A stretch of 5,863 bases of DNA from Hydrogenophaga intermedia (GTDB taxonomy: Bacteria; Pseudomonadota; Gammaproteobacteria; Burkholderiales; Burkholderiaceae_C). The stretch spans positions 1 to 5,863 of the forward strand of contig CAMBOY010000197.1 in assembly GCA_945869245.1 (NCBI GenBank), in the 5' to 3' direction. Shown in pieces: positions 1 to 5,528 of the stretch. The notes below the pieces were generated by a model. That model searched no databases and was not told the origin of the DNA. It saw only the letters and a list, made by a program, of their open reading frames with translations. Every line of letters begins with the position of its first letter. Position 1 is the stretch's first letter. Both the position numbers and the translations under genes were made by a program.

Positions 1-935
1 CTGGTGACTTCACCCAAACCGAAGGTTTCGTTAAAACCCCTGGCTGGCTCGACTGGTACTCCGGTCCTTCCAAGCCGCGCTTTGTGCTGCCCGCCGGCGC
101 GGTCGATGCACATTGCCATGTGTTTGGGCCGGGCGATGCTTTCCCGTACGCACCGGAACGCAAATACACACCGTGCGACGCAAGCAAGGCTCAGCTGTTT
201 GCGCTGCGCGACCACCTGGGCTTTGCGCGCAATGTGATCGTGCAGGCCACCTGCCACGGCGCCGACAACCGGGCGATGGTGGATGCTTGTTTGGCCAGCG
301 GCGGCAAGGCGCGCGGCGTGGCCACGGTGCGCCGCTCGGTGACGGACGCCGAGATTCAGGCCATGCACGACGCTGGCGTGCGGGGTGTGCGCTTCAACTT
401 CGTCAAGCGGCTGGTGGACTTCACGCCGAAGGACGAGTTGATGGAGATCGCCGGCCGCATTGCCCAATGGGGCTGGCATGTGGTGATCTATTTCGAGGCG
501 GTGGACCTGCCCGAGCTGTGGGACTTTTTCACTGCGCTGCCCACCACCGTGGTGGTGGACCACATGGGCCGACCGGATGTGAGCAAGCCCATCGATGGGC
601 CTGAGTTCGCGCTGTTTCTGAAGTTCATGCGCGAGCACACCAATGTGTGGAGCAAGGTGTCGTGCCCCGAACGCCTGAGCGTGGCGGGCCCCAAGGCGCT
701 CCATGGCGAGCAGGCCGCCTATCAAGACGTGGTGCCCTTTGCGCGCCGGGTGGTCGAGGAGTTTTCGGACCGTGTGCTCTGGGGCACCGACTGGCCGCAC
801 CCCAACCTCAAGGACCACATGCCCGACGATGGTCTGCTGGTGGACTTCATCCCGCAGATTGCGCCCAGCGCCGAGTTGCAGCAGAAGCTGCTCGTCACCA
901 ATCCCATGAAGCTCTACTGGCCCGAGGAGGTCTGA
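1..935 (+). CDS. pmdD (ligI): 2-pyrone-4,6-dicarboxylate hydrolase (PDC hydrolase), 5' partial
   Basis: This enzyme hydrolyses the lactone 2-pyrone-4,6-dicarboxylate to 4-oxalomesaconate in the cytoplasmic protocatechuate 4,5-cleavage pathway. The reading frame is open from base 3, so the gene starts upstream of the window and about 310 residues are visible. A GTG at 84 is not the true start, because conserved-looking sequence (TEGFVKTPGWLDWYSGPSKP) precedes it in frame. The protein fits the amidohydrolase-2 family (COG3618 type). An H-C-H motif (VDAHCHVFGPG) lies at 111-119 at the end of the first strand. The conserved late aspartate sits in WGTDWPHP, with the Asp codon at 789-791. LigI enzymes are unusual amidohydrolases reported to work without a metal, using such an Asp. 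The TGA at 933-935 is one base before pmdA, and its last codons contain the pmdA ribosome-binding site (GAGGAGG, 924-930), which implies translational coupling. The assignment is strongly supported by the following dioxygenase genes. Confidence 0.93.
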   Translation, partial: GDFTQTEGFVKTPGWLDWYSGPSKPRFVLPAGAVDAHCHVFGPGDAFPYAPERKYTPCDASKAQLFALRDHLGFARNVIVQATCHGADNRAMVDACLASGGKARGVATVRRSVTDAEIQAMHDAGVRGVRFNFVKRLVDFTPKDELMEIAGRIAQWGWHVVIYFEAVDLPELWDFFTALPTTVVVDHMGRPDVSKPIDGPEFALFLKFMREHTNVWSKVSCPERLSVAGPKALHGEQAAYQDVVPFARRVVEEFSDRVLWGTDWPHPNLKDHMPDDGLLVDFIPQIAPSAELQQKLLVTNPMKLYWPEEV

Positions 936-936
936 C

Positions 937-1368
937 ATGGCACTCGACAAACCCTACCAAGACGTGCCCGGCACGATCATTTTTGACGCCGAGCAATCGC
1001 GCAAAGGCTACTGGCTCAACCAGTTTTGTATGTCGCTCATGAAAGCCGAGAACCGCGAGCGCTTTAAGGCCAATGAACGCGCCTACCTCGACGAATGGGC
1101 CATGACCGAAGAGCAAAAGCAGGCGGTGCTGGCGCGCGACTTGAACTGGTGCATGCGACTGGGCGGCAACATCTACTTCCTGGCCAAGATTGGCGCCACC
1201 GACGGCAAGAGCTTCCAGCAAATGGCCGGCTCCATGACCGGCATGACCGAAGAGGAGTACCGCGCCATGATGCTCGCCGGCGGCCGCTCGGTGGAAGGCA
1301 ACCGTTTTATCGGCGAAGACGGCGACGCCCAGGCGCACCGCCAACCGCAAGGCAAAAGAGGGAATTGA
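937..1368 (+). CDS. pmdA (ligA): Protocatechuate 4,5-dioxygenase, alpha (small) subunit
   Basis: This is the small, mostly helical subunit of the type II (LigAB-class) extradiol dioxygenase that opens protocatechuate to 4-carboxy-2-hydroxymuconate-6-semialdehyde. The 143-residue length is close to SYK-6 LigA (about 139). The family-like core reads KGYWLNQFCMSLMKAENRERF, followed by the DEWAMTEEQKQAVLARDLNW helix and a glycine-rich GGNIYFLAKIGATDGKSFQ stretch. No metal-ligand set is expected because the iron is bound by the beta subunit. The ATG at 937 is one base after the pmdD stop and is preceded by a strong GAGGAGG site. The stop is two bases before pmdB. The last dozen or so residues (AQAHRQPQGKRGN) are polar and probably disordered. 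In this family the alpha subunit closes over the active site of the beta subunit, so an adjacent pmdB is expected. Confidence 0.93.
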   Translation: MALDKPYQDVPGTIIFDAEQSRKGYWLNQFCMSLMKAENRERFKANERAYLDEWAMTEEQKQAVLARDLNWCMRLGGNIYFLAKIGATDGKSFQQMAGSMTGMTEEEYRAMMLAGGRSVEGNRFIGEDGDAQAHRQPQGKRGN

Positions 1369-1370
1369 AT

Positions 1371-2249
1371 ATGGCCAAGATCACCGCATCCGTTTACACC
1401 AGCCACGTGCCCGCCATTGGCGCGGCCATGGACCTGGGCAAGACCCACGAAGACTATTGGAAGCCGCTGTTTGCGGGCTACGACTTCTCCAAACAATGGA
1501 TGGAGGACAACAAACCCGACGTGATTTTTCTGGTCTACAACGACCACGCCACGGCCTTCAGCCTGGACATGATTCCCACCTTTGCCATCGGCACCGCGGC
1601 CGCATTCACGCCCGCCGACGAAGGGTATGGCGCGCGTCCGGTGCCGCAGGTCTTGGGCCATCCCGAGCTGGCCAGCCACATCGCGCAGTCGGTCATTCAG
1701 CAAGACTTTGACCTCACCATCGTCAACAAGATGGACGTGGACCACGGCCTGACCGTGCCGCTGTCGCTGATGTGCGGCTCGCTCGATCCCAAGACAGACG
1801 CCTGGCCCTGCCCGGTGATTCCGTTTGCGGTGAACGTGGTGCAGTACCCGGTGCCCAGCGGCCAGCGCTGTTTCAATTTGGGGCAGGCCATCCGCAAGGC
1901 GGTCGAGAGCTATGACGAAGACCTGAACGTACACATCTGGGGCACGGGCGGCATGAGCCACCAGCTGCAGGGCGCGCGCGCCGGCCTGATCAACCGCGAG
2001 TGGGACAACCGCTGGCTCGACCTGCTGATCCAGGACCCAGTGGCCTGCGCCCAGGTGCCGCACATCGACTATGTGCGTGAAGCCGGCAGCGAAGGCATTG
2101 AACTGGTGATGTGGCTGATCGCGCGTGGCGCCATGGCCGATGTGAACAACGGCCAAGCCACCGGCCCTGCCCCGAAAGTGGCGCACCGCTTCTACCATGT
2201 GCCCGCCAGCAACACGGCGGTCGGCCACGCGATTCTGGAGAATGCCTGA
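1371..2249 (+). CDS. pmdB (ligB): Protocatechuate 4,5-dioxygenase, beta (catalytic) subunit
   Basis: This is the catalytic Fe(II) subunit of the extradiol ring-cleavage dioxygenase that, with PmdA, converts protocatechuate and O2 to 4-carboxy-2-hydroxymuconate-6-semialdehyde. It has 292 residues, against about 302 in SYK-6 LigB. The expected class III extradiol residues are visible. His12 in YTSHVP and His59 in YNDHATAF correspond to LigB iron ligands His12 and His61. His197 in GTGGMSHQLQG corresponds to the catalytic-base His195. The glutamate ligand should lie in AGSEGIEL (Glu241 or Glu244; I cannot fix which without an alignment). The start at 1371 is chosen because GAGGGA at 1358-1363 sits seven bases upstream and the N-terminus then matches the family. 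The frame stays open further upstream to 1095, but that part overlaps pmdA and is not used. In the Comamonas pmd operon pmdC would follow directly; here a higBA cassette follows. Confidence 0.95.
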   Translation: MAKITASVYTSHVPAIGAAMDLGKTHEDYWKPLFAGYDFSKQWMEDNKPDVIFLVYNDHATAFSLDMIPTFAIGTAAAFTPADEGYGARPVPQVLGHPELASHIAQSVIQQDFDLTIVNKMDVDHGLTVPLSLMCGSLDPKTDAWPCPVIPFAVNVVQYPVPSGQRCFNLGQAIRKAVESYDEDLNVHIWGTGGMSHQLQGARAGLINREWDNRWLDLLIQDPVACAQVPHIDYVREAGSEGIELVMWLIARGAMADVNNGQATGPAPKVAHRFYHVPASNTAVGHAILENA

Positions 2250-2252
2250 ATC

Positions 2253-2280
2253 TATACCGTTTAACGGTAATCGGTATAAA
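2253..2280 (+). promoter_or_regulatory. Probable HigA operator and higBA promoter with nested inverted repeats
   Basis: A palindrome with 7-base arms and a one-base centre lies at 2255-2269 (TACCGTT-T-AACGGTA). A second, wider inverted pair uses TATACCG at 2253-2259 and CGGTATA at 2272-2278, so three TACCG/CGGTA half-sites share one face of the region. TATAAA at 2275-2280 matches five of six bases of a -10 box, but I see no good -35 hexamer. HigA-type antitoxins commonly bind palindromes over their own promoter, so autorepression by HigA or the HigBA complex is the natural reading. If 2275-2280 is the -10 box, transcription would begin almost at the higB ATG, giving a nearly leaderless toxin mRNA. 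Confidence 0.65.
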
Positions 2281-2288
2281 CTCTGTTC

Positions 2289-2570
2289 ATGGCTATTGTC
2301 GGTTTCCACTGCGCAGATACAGAGCTGCTTTTCACCACCGGGCGGAGCCGGCGCTTTGCTGGCATCAAGTCGGTGGCGGAACGCAAGCTGGCGCATTTGG
2401 ACGCTGCTGTGTCGCTGGAGTCTTTGCGTGCCCCGCCGGGCAATCGGCTTGAGCCCCTGCAGGGCGACCGTGCAGGGCAGCACAGCATCCGCATCAACGA
2501 CCAATGGCGGCTGTGTTTTGTGTGGACCGCGCAGGGCCCATGCCATGTCGAAATCGTCGACTACCACTGA
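2289..2570 (+). CDS. higB: HigB-type toxin (RelE/ParE superfamily mRNA interferase)
   Basis: This is the toxin of a type II toxin-antitoxin pair. HigB toxins cleave mRNA on the ribosome and are neutralised by HigA. The 93-residue length is typical (Proteus vulgaris HigB has 92). The family pattern is clear: an N-terminal FTTGRSRRF helix region, then NRLEPLQGDRAGQHSIRIND, QWRLCFVW, and the end VDYH. The C-terminal Asp91-Tyr92-His93 lines up with the catalytic Asp90-Tyr91-His92 reported for P. vulgaris HigB, so the toxin looks intact. The ATG at 2289 is the only sensible start, because an in-frame TAA at 2262-2264 blocks any longer version. There is no Shine-Dalgarno sequence before it, unlike every other complete gene here. 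That could keep toxin translation low or reflect a leaderless message. Toxin-first order and the adjacent HTH antitoxin support the call. Confidence 0.92.
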   Translation: MAIVGFHCADTELLFTTGRSRRFAGIKSVAERKLAHLDAAVSLESLRAPPGNRLEPLQGDRAGQHSIRINDQWRLCFVWTAQGPCHVEIVDYH

Positions 2571-2583
2571 ACAGGAGCATCTC

Positions 2584-2886
2584 ATGAGCATCAAAAACGG
2601 CATGCGCCCCATCCACCCCGGTGAAGTACTGCGCGAGGACTACCTTGTGCCGCTGAGCATGAGCGCCAACGCCTTGGCCAAGCGCCTGCACATTCCTGCC
2701 AGCCGAGTCAACGACATCGTGCTCGAGCGCCGTGGGGTCAGCGCCGACACCGCGCTGCGTCTGGCGCAGTTTTTTGGTGGCGATGCACAAAGCTGGCTGA
2801 ACTTGCAAACCCAGTACGACCTGCGGGTGGCCGAGATTGAGAAGGCCGCCCTGATTGCGCGAGAGATCGAGCCGTTGGCGGCCTGA
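2584..2886 (+). CDS. higA: HigA-type antitoxin, XRE-family helix-turn-helix
   Basis: This antitoxin binds and neutralises HigB and is the likely repressor acting on the palindromes at 2253-2280. It has 100 residues. The N-terminal signature GMRPIHPGEVLREDYL (residues 6-21) is characteristic of HigA. A helix-turn-helix of XRE type follows (about residues 26-62: ALAKRLHIPASRVNDIV, then ADTALRLAQFFGGD), and after it the usual SWLNLQTQYDL (70-80) and a charged C-terminal helix. The start at 2584 has AGGAG (2573-2577) six bases upstream, and the family begins at this point. The same frame is open back to 2197 across higB, but that extension is not family-like. The strong antitoxin ribosome-binding site beside a toxin without one would favour antitoxin excess. 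The gene starts 13 bases after the higB stop and ends 21 bases before the next gene. Confidence 0.93.
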   Translation: MSIKNGMRPIHPGEVLREDYLVPLSMSANALAKRLHIPASRVNDIVLERRGVSADTALRLAQFFGGDAQSWLNLQTQYDLRVAEIEKAALIAREIEPLAA

Positions 2887-2907
2887 CACTGGGGGATGGA
2901 GGAAACT

Positions 2908-4374
2908 ATGAGCAGCAAAGTCAACCACGAAGAATTAATTCAAAGATTCCCTGCATTGCAGCAAATAGAAGAGTCGATTCGGAAGCACATTTTGGATGTT
3001 TTTGCTAACGCTAAAAATGGTGAGCCGAACGCCATCAGCAGGGCGGGATGTTTGGCGCTGGCGTTGAAAAGTAATGAGGTGGGGCGAGCCGTAGGTGAGG
3101 ACAAGACGCACGTACTTTGGAATGCGTGGAGGAATGCATTTCCGACGAAAGGTAGTAATGCTAATCGTGTCGATTTTTCTGGAGTTCGTTTTCGAAAAGT
3201 GCCACTGAAGCCCAATCTTTCTTTTGCTGCGATGGAGTTTGGGGATTTTGCCAACTTTCGTGCGGCTCAGTTTGACTATTACCCGATTTTTAAAGCCGCT
3301 CAATTCGGGAATTTTGCTACCTTCACTGCCGTGCATTTTAGGAATGGCGTAGCCTTTACGGCTGCTCAGTTCGGAGAACATGCGGACTTTTGTGGTGCAC
3401 AGTTTGGACCAGATGCGGGATTTGCCGCCGCGCAATTTGGGCGCATGGCTAAATTTCAAGCTACACATTTTGAGCGTCTTGCGGATTTCAGTGCGAGGAC
3501 GTGGGCGCAAGTAGGGGGGGTTTATGGCGCACGTTTGAAAGCTGTCGAAGAGTGGGCAGGTAATCATGGTCTGTCGCCTGAAACATTTCAAAAGATAGAT
3601 TTTTCTGGTACCGTTTTTTCAGGGAAAGCCGATTTTTCTGATCGAAAGTTTTTGGGAGAAACGGCATTTGGTTGTTTGACGAGCGACTATACCTATGAAG
3701 ATTTGAAGAGGGACGAAAAGCAAATACCGATAGTCAATGATGCAGGTTGCCATAAAATCGAAAAAAAGCGTCCAAATCAATTTCATGTCAGCTTTGGGGT
3801 GTCTCCCATCTTTCACGGCTGCGAGCTGCATCAAGACATCAGTTTTAAAGATGCAGTTTTTCCGGCTGCTACGGGCAACGAGAATTCCGCCAATGCTTAT
3901 CGGACGCTCAAACTCGCCTTTAGCAAACAACAAGCCATCCGCGAAGAGCACCGATTTTTCCGTTTGGAAATGGAAGAGGAAACGCTGCGCGAAACGGGTT
4001 TGAAACGTGCGTTGTTCCGGGCGTACAGAACGTTCAGCGATTACGGGTTCAGTATCACGCGTCCACTGAGGTATTGGGGCTTGGGTGTGTTGGTCCTTAC
4101 TGTGGTTTATGGCCTATTGTCCTGGCTGGGGCAATGTGGTTTGAGCACGCTAGCTTGCGACTTCACTCCGAAGTGGCTCGAGTTTTCATTGCTACAAACC
4201 TTGCCCTTGCCGGGCTTGGAAAAGCTAAGTGGAAACGCAAGCGAAGCGTTTTGGCCTGAGGGAGCTTGGTGGGGCCTGGGCTTGTCGGTTTTGGTCATCT
4301 TGCACAAGACCCTCAGCCTAGCCGCACTGTTCCTCATCGGCTTGGCACTGCGCAATCTGTTCAAACTCAAATAA
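2908..4374 (+). CDS. Pentapeptide-type repeat protein with two C-terminal membrane segments, function unknown
   Basis: Function is not known. The protein has 488 residues. Residues 1-88 are helical-looking and charged with no motif I recognise. Residues 106-194 carry phenylalanine-rich repeats (AQFG...A.F) of strict 11-residue period resembling the Pentapeptide_3 family, expected to form a right-handed beta-helix. Shorter repeats return at 232-254 and about 296-318. A charged helical stretch (328-362, NAYRTLKLAFSKQQAIREEHRFFRLEMEEE in two parts) precedes membrane segments at about 389-408 and 454-481. Between them lies a loop of about 45 residues, and the protein ends LALRNLFKLK. This repeat, helix, two-segment layout occurs in many uncharacterised bacterial proteins. 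No signal peptide is seen. I chose 2908 because GGAGGA (2898-2903) lies four bases upstream; ATG 2896 has no spacing to a site. The gene is AT-rich in its first two thirds (45% GC at 3181-3240, 37% at 3721-3780) and 58% near its end (4261-4320), suggesting separate acquisition. It is probably co-transcribed with higBA. Confidence 0.85.
   Translation: MSSKVNHEELIQRFPALQQIEESIRKHILDVFANAKNGEPNAISRAGCLALALKSNEVGRAVGEDKTHVLWNAWRNAFPTKGSNANRVDFSGVRFRKVPLKPNLSFAAMEFGDFANFRAAQFDYYPIFKAAQFGNFATFTAVHFRNGVAFTAAQFGEHADFCGAQFGPDAGFAAAQFGRMAKFQATHFERLADFSARTWAQVGGVYGARLKAVEEWAGNHGLSPETFQKIDFSGTVFSGKADFSDRKFLGETAFGCLTSDYTYEDLKRDEKQIPIVNDAGCHKIEKKRPNQFHVSFGVSPIFHGCELHQDISFKDAVFPAATGNENSANAYRTLKLAFSKQQAIREEHRFFRLEMEEETLRETGLKRALFRAYRTFSDYGFSITRPLRYWGLGVLVLTVVYGLLSWLGQCGLSTLACDFTPKWLEFSLLQTLPLPGLEKLSGNASEAFWPEGAWWGLGLSVLVILHKTLSLAALFLIGLALRNLFKLK
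3223..3489 (+). repeat. Degenerate 33-base tandem repeats encoding an 11-residue beta-helix repeat
   Basis: Within the repeat/membrane protein, phenylalanines fall at residues 106, 117, 128, 139, 150, 161, 172, 183 and 194, exactly 11 apart. A second phenylalanine lies five residues after each of the first eight (111, 122, 133, 144, 155, 166, 177, 188). The unit is roughly F-x-A-A-Q-F-G-x-x-A-x, so the spacing alternates 5 and 6. At the DNA level the units have drifted in third positions and in the variable residues, so the array is old or under protein-level selection and is not a recent slippage expansion. A shorter run with the same period recurs at 3601-3669 (Phe232, 243, 254). Confidence 0.88.
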
Positions 4375-4397
4375 CCTATTTCATACAAGGACTATCC

Positions 4398-5348
4398 ATG
4401 CCCATCAAAGTCGCCCTAGCTGGCGCCGGCGCCTTCGGCATCAAACACCTCGACGGGATCAAGAACATCCCGGATGTGGAAGTTGTCTCCCTCATCAGCC
4501 GCGATCTGGCGAAGACCCAGGAAGTGGCCGACAAATACGGCATCCGGCATGTCACCACCGATCTGGCCGACAGCCTGGCCATCAAGGAAGTGGACGCGGT
4601 CATTTTGTGCACGCCCACCCAGATGCACGCGGCGCAGACCAAGGCTTGCTTGGAAGCGGGCAAACATGTGCAGGTCGAGATCCCGCTGTGCGACATCTTG
4701 GCCGAAGGCGAGGAGGTGGTGGCTCTGCAAAAACAAACTGGCTTGGTGGCCATGTGTGGCCACACCCGCCGCTTCAACCCCAGCCACCAGTGGGTGCATA
4801 AAAAGATCACCGCCGGCGAATTCAACATCCAGCAGATGGATGTGCAGACCTATTTCTTCCGCCGCACCAACATGAATGCGCTGGGCCAGCCCAGATCCTG
4901 GACCGACCACCTGCTGTGGCACCACGCCGCCCACACGGTGGACCTGTTCGCCTACCAAGCGGGCAGCCCGATCGTGAAGGCCAACGCCATCCAGGGCCCG
5001 ATCCACCCGACCCTGGGCATTGCCATGGACATGAGCATTCAGTTGCAAGCGGCCAACGGCGCCATTTGCACGCTGTCGCTCAGCTTCAACAACGACGGGC
5101 CGCTGGGCACCTTCTTCCGCTACATCGGCGACACCGGCACCTACCTCGCGCGCTACGACGACCTGTTCACCGGCAAGGACGAGAAGATCGATGTCAGCCA
5201 GGTGGACGTGAGCATGATCGGCATCGAGCTGCAAGACCGCGAGTTTTTTGCCGCCATCCGCGAAGGCCGCGAGCCCAACGCCAGCGTGGCCCAGGTGCTG
5301 CCGTGTTACCAGGTGCTGCACCAGCTGGAGCAGCAGCTCGGGGCTTGA
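4398..5348 (+). CDS. pmdC (ligC): 4-carboxy-2-hydroxymuconate-6-semialdehyde dehydrogenase
   Basis: This enzyme oxidises the hemiacetal form of 4-carboxy-2-hydroxymuconate-6-semialdehyde, the product of PmdAB, to 2-pyrone-4,6-dicarboxylate, the substrate of PmdD. The 316-residue length matches LigC (about 315). It is a Gfo/Idh/MocA-fold oxidoreductase. The Rossmann motif is GAGAFG at residues 9-14, and Ser34-Arg35 after the second strand suits binding of the NADP 2'-phosphate. CTPTQMHA (71-78) is the usual strand and loop beside the cofactor. At 94-96 the family EKP motif reads EIP, so the common lysine is absent. A histidine-rich stretch WHHAAHTVD follows in the substrate domain. The start at 4398 has AAGGA (4387-4391) six bases upstream; the frame is open to 4266, but that part overlaps the previous gene. 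It lies 23 bases after the repeat/membrane gene and is probably served by read-through from pmd or higBA promoters. Confidence 0.95.
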   Translation: MPIKVALAGAGAFGIKHLDGIKNIPDVEVVSLISRDLAKTQEVADKYGIRHVTTDLADSLAIKEVDAVILCTPTQMHAAQTKACLEAGKHVQVEIPLCDILAEGEEVVALQKQTGLVAMCGHTRRFNPSHQWVHKKITAGEFNIQQMDVQTYFFRRTNMNALGQPRSWTDHLLWHHAAHTVDLFAYQAGSPIVKANAIQGPIHPTLGIAMDMSIQLQAANGAICTLSLSFNNDGPLGTFFRYIGDTGTYLARYDDLFTGKDEKIDVSQVDVSMIGIELQDREFFAAIREGREPNASVAQVLPCYQVLHQLEQQLGA

Positions 5349-5380
5349 TCGCCGACATCGCCACAAGCTGCCTGTTTTTT
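5343..5380 (+). terminator. Weak candidate intrinsic terminator after pmdC
   Basis: GCTTG at 5343-5347 can pair with CAAGC at 5364-5368 (one further G-U pair possible at 5342/5369), leaving a 16-base loop. A run of six T follows at 5375-5380. The stem is short, the loop is long and six bases separate stem from T run, so termination would be inefficient at best. Its position directly at the pmdC stop codon is what makes it worth listing. Confidence 0.27.
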
Positions 5381-5500
5381 GGGCATTGGCCGCCACCCCA
5401 AGCGCGACGCGGCCTGCCAGACTTGTTCAGTGGCTTATCCACAGCTTTGGGCACGCTCAGTGGGGACAGTTTTCCGGGTGAGAATGCGCGCTGTGTGTGA

Positions 5501-5527
5501 GCGCCCACCCCGGGCGCCGGAGGGCGC
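5501..5527 (+). promoter_or_regulatory. Two mutually exclusive hairpins over the ribosome-binding site of the next gene
   Basis: GCGCCC (5501-5506) can pair with GGGCGC (5512-5517) around a five-base loop. Alternatively GCGCC (5514-5518) can pair with GGCGC (5523-5527), leaving GGAG (5519-5522) of the Shine-Dalgarno sequence as a four-base loop. The two stems share 5514-5517, so only one can form. This could modulate initiation at 5529, but GC-rich sequence makes such pairings easy by chance. Confidence 0.3.
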
Positions 5528-5528
5528 G

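Larger units (their letters stand above)
2250..4380 (+). other. Probable accessory insertion (higB-higA-repeat/membrane gene) between pmdB and pmdC
   Basis: The sequence shows three non-catabolic genes between pmdB (stop 2249) and pmdC (start 4398). The described Comamonas operon has pmdD, A, B and C adjacent. The cassette has its own apparent operator at the left edge and keeps a 21-base gap between higA and the membrane-protein gene. pmdC retains a good ribosome-binding site (AAGGA, 4387-4391). No transposase, integrase, terminal inverted repeat or clear target-site duplication was found at either edge, so the right boundary is approximate and the route of insertion is unknown. Base composition is uneven: higBA is as GC-rich as the host operon, while the third gene is AT-rich. 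Confidence 0.55.

Noticed and set aside
2197..2583. Upstream extension of the higA frame through higB, suggesting a larger or fused antitoxin
   Set aside because: The extension overlaps the intact higB gene in another frame and lacks HigA-like sequence. The family start and a good ribosome-binding site are at 2584.
1173..2612. Long open frame of 479 codons on the minus strand across pmdA, pmdB and higB
   Set aside because: It is antisense to three well-recognised genes, has no family-like motifs, and is rich in His, Val, Gly and Arg as expected for the shadow of GC-rich codons.
3223..3489. CRISPR-like regular repeats
   Set aside because: The 33-base period is in frame, degenerate at third positions and has no spacers. 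It encodes a protein repeat.
2935..3591. Minus-strand open frame of 218 codons opposite the repeat protein
   Set aside because: Its apparent repetitiveness is the reverse complement of the 33-base repeats. It has no ribosome-binding site and no recognisable domain.
4266..4397. Longer start for pmdC inside the preceding gene
   Set aside because: The added residues overlap the membrane-segment coding region and are not family-like. The Rossmann strand begins right after the ATG at 4398, which has AAGGA upstream.
2250..4397. Insertion-sequence ends or target-site duplication flanking the cassette
   Set aside because: I compared the edges by eye and saw only short partial similarity (CTATACC against CTATCC), too weak to call a duplication. 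There is no transposase or integrase.
4416..5396. Minus-strand open frame of 326 codons opposite pmdC
   Set aside because: It is fully antisense to a confidently identified dehydrogenase, and its composition is that of a shadow frame.
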